Both the position numbers and the translations under genes were made by a program. DNA of 7,224 nucleotides from an uncultured Prevotella sp. (GTDB lineage: Bacteria > Bacteroidota > Bacteroidia > Bacteroidales > Bacteroidaceae). The stretch covers positions 1-7,224 of the forward strand of contig CALZAP010000064.1 of the NCBI GenBank assembly GCA_945614335.1, written 5' to 3'. A model generated the notes under the pieces. The model worked only from the letters and a program-made list of their open reading frames with translations. It had not been told where the DNA came from and searched no databases. Of this stretch, positions 6,829-7,224 are shown piece by piece; position 1 is the first letter of the stretch, and the number at the start of each line of letters is the position of its first letter.

Positions 6829-6864
6829 ATTGTGTGCGTACACAGCAAAAACGTTGTACCTTTG
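6829..6864 (+). promoter_or_regulatory. Promoter of the 34-codon gene
   Basis: TACCTTTG at 6857-6864 is a full match to the Bacteroidota TAnnTTTG -7 box. The upstream element is imperfect: ATTGTGTG at 6829-6836 offers TTG/TGTG at about the right distance (20 bp for TGTG at 6833-6836). The predicted transcription start is near 6870. The weak -33 element agrees with dependence on an activator. Confidence 0.68.
6831..6844. promoter_or_regulatory. Third 5-4-5 palindrome overlapping the promoter
   Basis: TGTGTGCGTACACA has perfect arms TGTGT and ACACA around GCGT. It has the same 5-4-5 shape as the two TTGAC palindromes but a different sequence, and it covers the place where the -33 element of the small-gene promoter would lie. 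A protein bound here would be expected to block RNA polymerase. The palindrome is seen; its role is inferred. Confidence 0.4.
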
Positions 6865-6869
6865 CAGCG

Positions 6870-6964
6870 TCAAAAGAACACAAACAGGATAACACACAGG
6901 ATGTGAAGCTGCATCCAACGAATGAAAAAAAGATTGTTTAATTAAAGAAAGAAAGGGTAACATT
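6870..6964 (+). promoter_or_regulatory. Structured leader with a 7-codon mini-ORF
   Basis: The leader of about 95 nt is long compared with the roughly 20-nt leaders predicted for fetA and the HAD gene. It has ACAGGAT twice (6884-6890, 6896-6902) and a small hairpin, GGATG (6899-6903) pairing with CATCC (6912-6916). An ATG directly followed by TGA lies at 6901-6906, and a 7-codon reading frame MKKRLFN runs from 6922 to its TAA at 6943-6945, ending 19 nt before the main start. These could affect translation of the peptide, but small ATGs also occur by chance in A-rich leaders. Confidence 0.4.
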
Positions 6965-7069
6965 ATGAAAAAGTTAGTAAACAAACTTACAGCAAGCAAG
7001 AAGTTCAACAAGTATTGCGTGAATATGCTGAAGATGTACAACTACGGAAGAGTAAGCATTCCAGCATAA
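6965..7069 (+). CDS. Small cationic peptide of unknown function (34 residues)
   Basis: This 34-codon frame starts MKKLVNKLTASKKFNKYC and ends NYGRVSIPA. It has seven Lys, one Arg and no Asp or Glu, giving a net charge of about +8. Hydrophobic residues at 4, 8, 14, 18, 21-22 and 25 could form one face of an amphipathic helix, and there is a single Cys18. It has no signal peptide or long membrane helix. The case for a real gene is its context: a matched promoter, a purine-rich AAAGAAAGAAAGGG run ending 9 nt before the ATG, a TAA stop, and a strong terminator beginning 5 nt after the stop, with no other gene in the unit. I do not recognise the family. It could be a membrane-associated or nucleic-acid-binding small protein. 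Alternatively the frame may be part of a regulatory RNA or an attenuator-like leader. Confidence 0.6.
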   Translation: MKKLVNKLTASKKFNKYCVNMLKMYNYGRVSIPA

Positions 7070-7074
7070 ATATG

Positions 7075-7117
7075 AAAAAAAAGACCGCAACATCCCAATG
7101 TGTTGCGGTCTTTTTTT
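7075..7117. terminator. Strong intrinsic terminator, nearly symmetric
   Basis: GACCGCAACA at 7083-7092 pairs perfectly with TGTTGCGGTC at 7101-7110 around an 8-nt loop. The stem is flanked by eight A's on the left (7075-7082) and seven T's on the right (7111-7117). It ends the small-gene transcript, and the A-run means it could also stop transcription coming from the right on the minus strand. Confidence 0.93.
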
Positions 7118-7133
7118 GTAATACTCTGACCTG

Positions 7134-7160
7134 CGGTTACTCCGGTTACCTCGGTTACCC
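7134..7160. repeat. Three tandem 9-bp repeats (CGGTTACyy)
   Basis: CGGTTACTC, CGGTTACCT and CGGTTACCC follow one another without gaps. The seven-base core CGGTTAC is identical in all three. They lie between the terminator and the large inverted repeat, in non-coding sequence. The repeat is directly seen. A binding array or simple slippage are both possible. Confidence 0.75.
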
Positions 7161-7181
7161 GCCATGTTTCTGTATAGAAGG

Positions 7182-7220
7182 ATAGTAGATTAATAATATA
7201 TAATATTATTAATCTACTAT
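7182..7220. repeat. Perfect 18-bp inverted repeat with 3-nt centre
   Basis: ATAGTAGATTAATAATAT at 7182-7199 is the exact reverse complement of 7203-7220, with ATA between. It is almost pure A/T, so it could extrude as a cruciform or form a hairpin in RNA. It lacks the GC-rich stem of a normal terminator. Four more bases (ATAT) follow to the window edge, so its full context is not visible. It could be a large operator, part of a mobile element end, or an A/T-rich 3' hairpin of a gene to the right. Confidence 0.85.
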
Positions 7221-7224
7221 ATAT

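Noticed and set aside
7134..7160. Possible CRISPR array from the tandem repeats
   Set aside because: Units are 9 bp with no spacers, and no cas gene is present.
6974..7165. Minus-strand 63-codon frame over the small gene and terminator
   Set aside because: It reads through a strong terminator hairpin and the 9-bp repeats and shows no family features.

Overview
The window looks like a chromosomal piece of a Bacteroidota genome, most likely order Bacteroidales and plausibly a Prevotella-like genus. Three things suggest this: two DUF4230 proteins, promoters of the Bacteroidota type (a TAnnTTTG box at -7, one with TTTG 20 bp upstream), and mostly A-rich translation starts rather than strong Shine-Dalgarno sites. 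The genus is an inference; no rRNA or other marker is present.

Layout. Positions 1-138 are non-coding: a CT-rich imperfect tandem repeat, then an A/T-rich stretch. Five plus-strand genes follow in a tight run (139-4520): a YqiA/YcfP-type alpha/beta hydrolase fused to a degraded 5'-nucleotidase-like HAD domain, two consecutive DUF4230 proteins (one probable lipoprotein, one anchored by an N-terminal membrane helix), an AGCS-family sodium:alanine symporter, and the tRNA methyltransferase TrmO. Spacings are a 4-bp overlap, 12 bp, 10 bp and a 4-bp overlap, so they are probably one transcript. trmO converges on, and overlaps by 29 bp, a minus-strand HAD phosphatase/phosphoglucomutase-like gene (4492-5208). 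The 171-bp divergent region then carries promoters for both the HAD gene and a two-gene ABC system, fetA-fetB (UPF0014 metal/iron exporter type, 5380-6767).

The most unusual part is 6764-7117. After fetB come two near-identical 14-bp palindromes (TTGAC-4-GTCAA), the first overlapping the fetB stop codon. A third palindrome of the same 5-4-5 shape but different sequence overlaps the -35-like region of a good Bacteroidota promoter. A leader of about 95 nt with a small hairpin and a 7-codon mini-ORF follows. It leads to a 34-codon gene for a very basic peptide with no acidic residue, closed by a strong, nearly symmetrical terminator. This is a complete small transcription unit that conventional gene callers would miss. 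It is the best candidate here for an undescribed system, perhaps controlled by a CRP/FNR-type regulator.

The window ends with three tandem 9-bp repeats (7134-7160) and a perfect 18-bp inverted repeat with a 3-nt centre (7182-7220). No rRNA, tRNA, CRISPR array or recognisable insertion sequence was seen.
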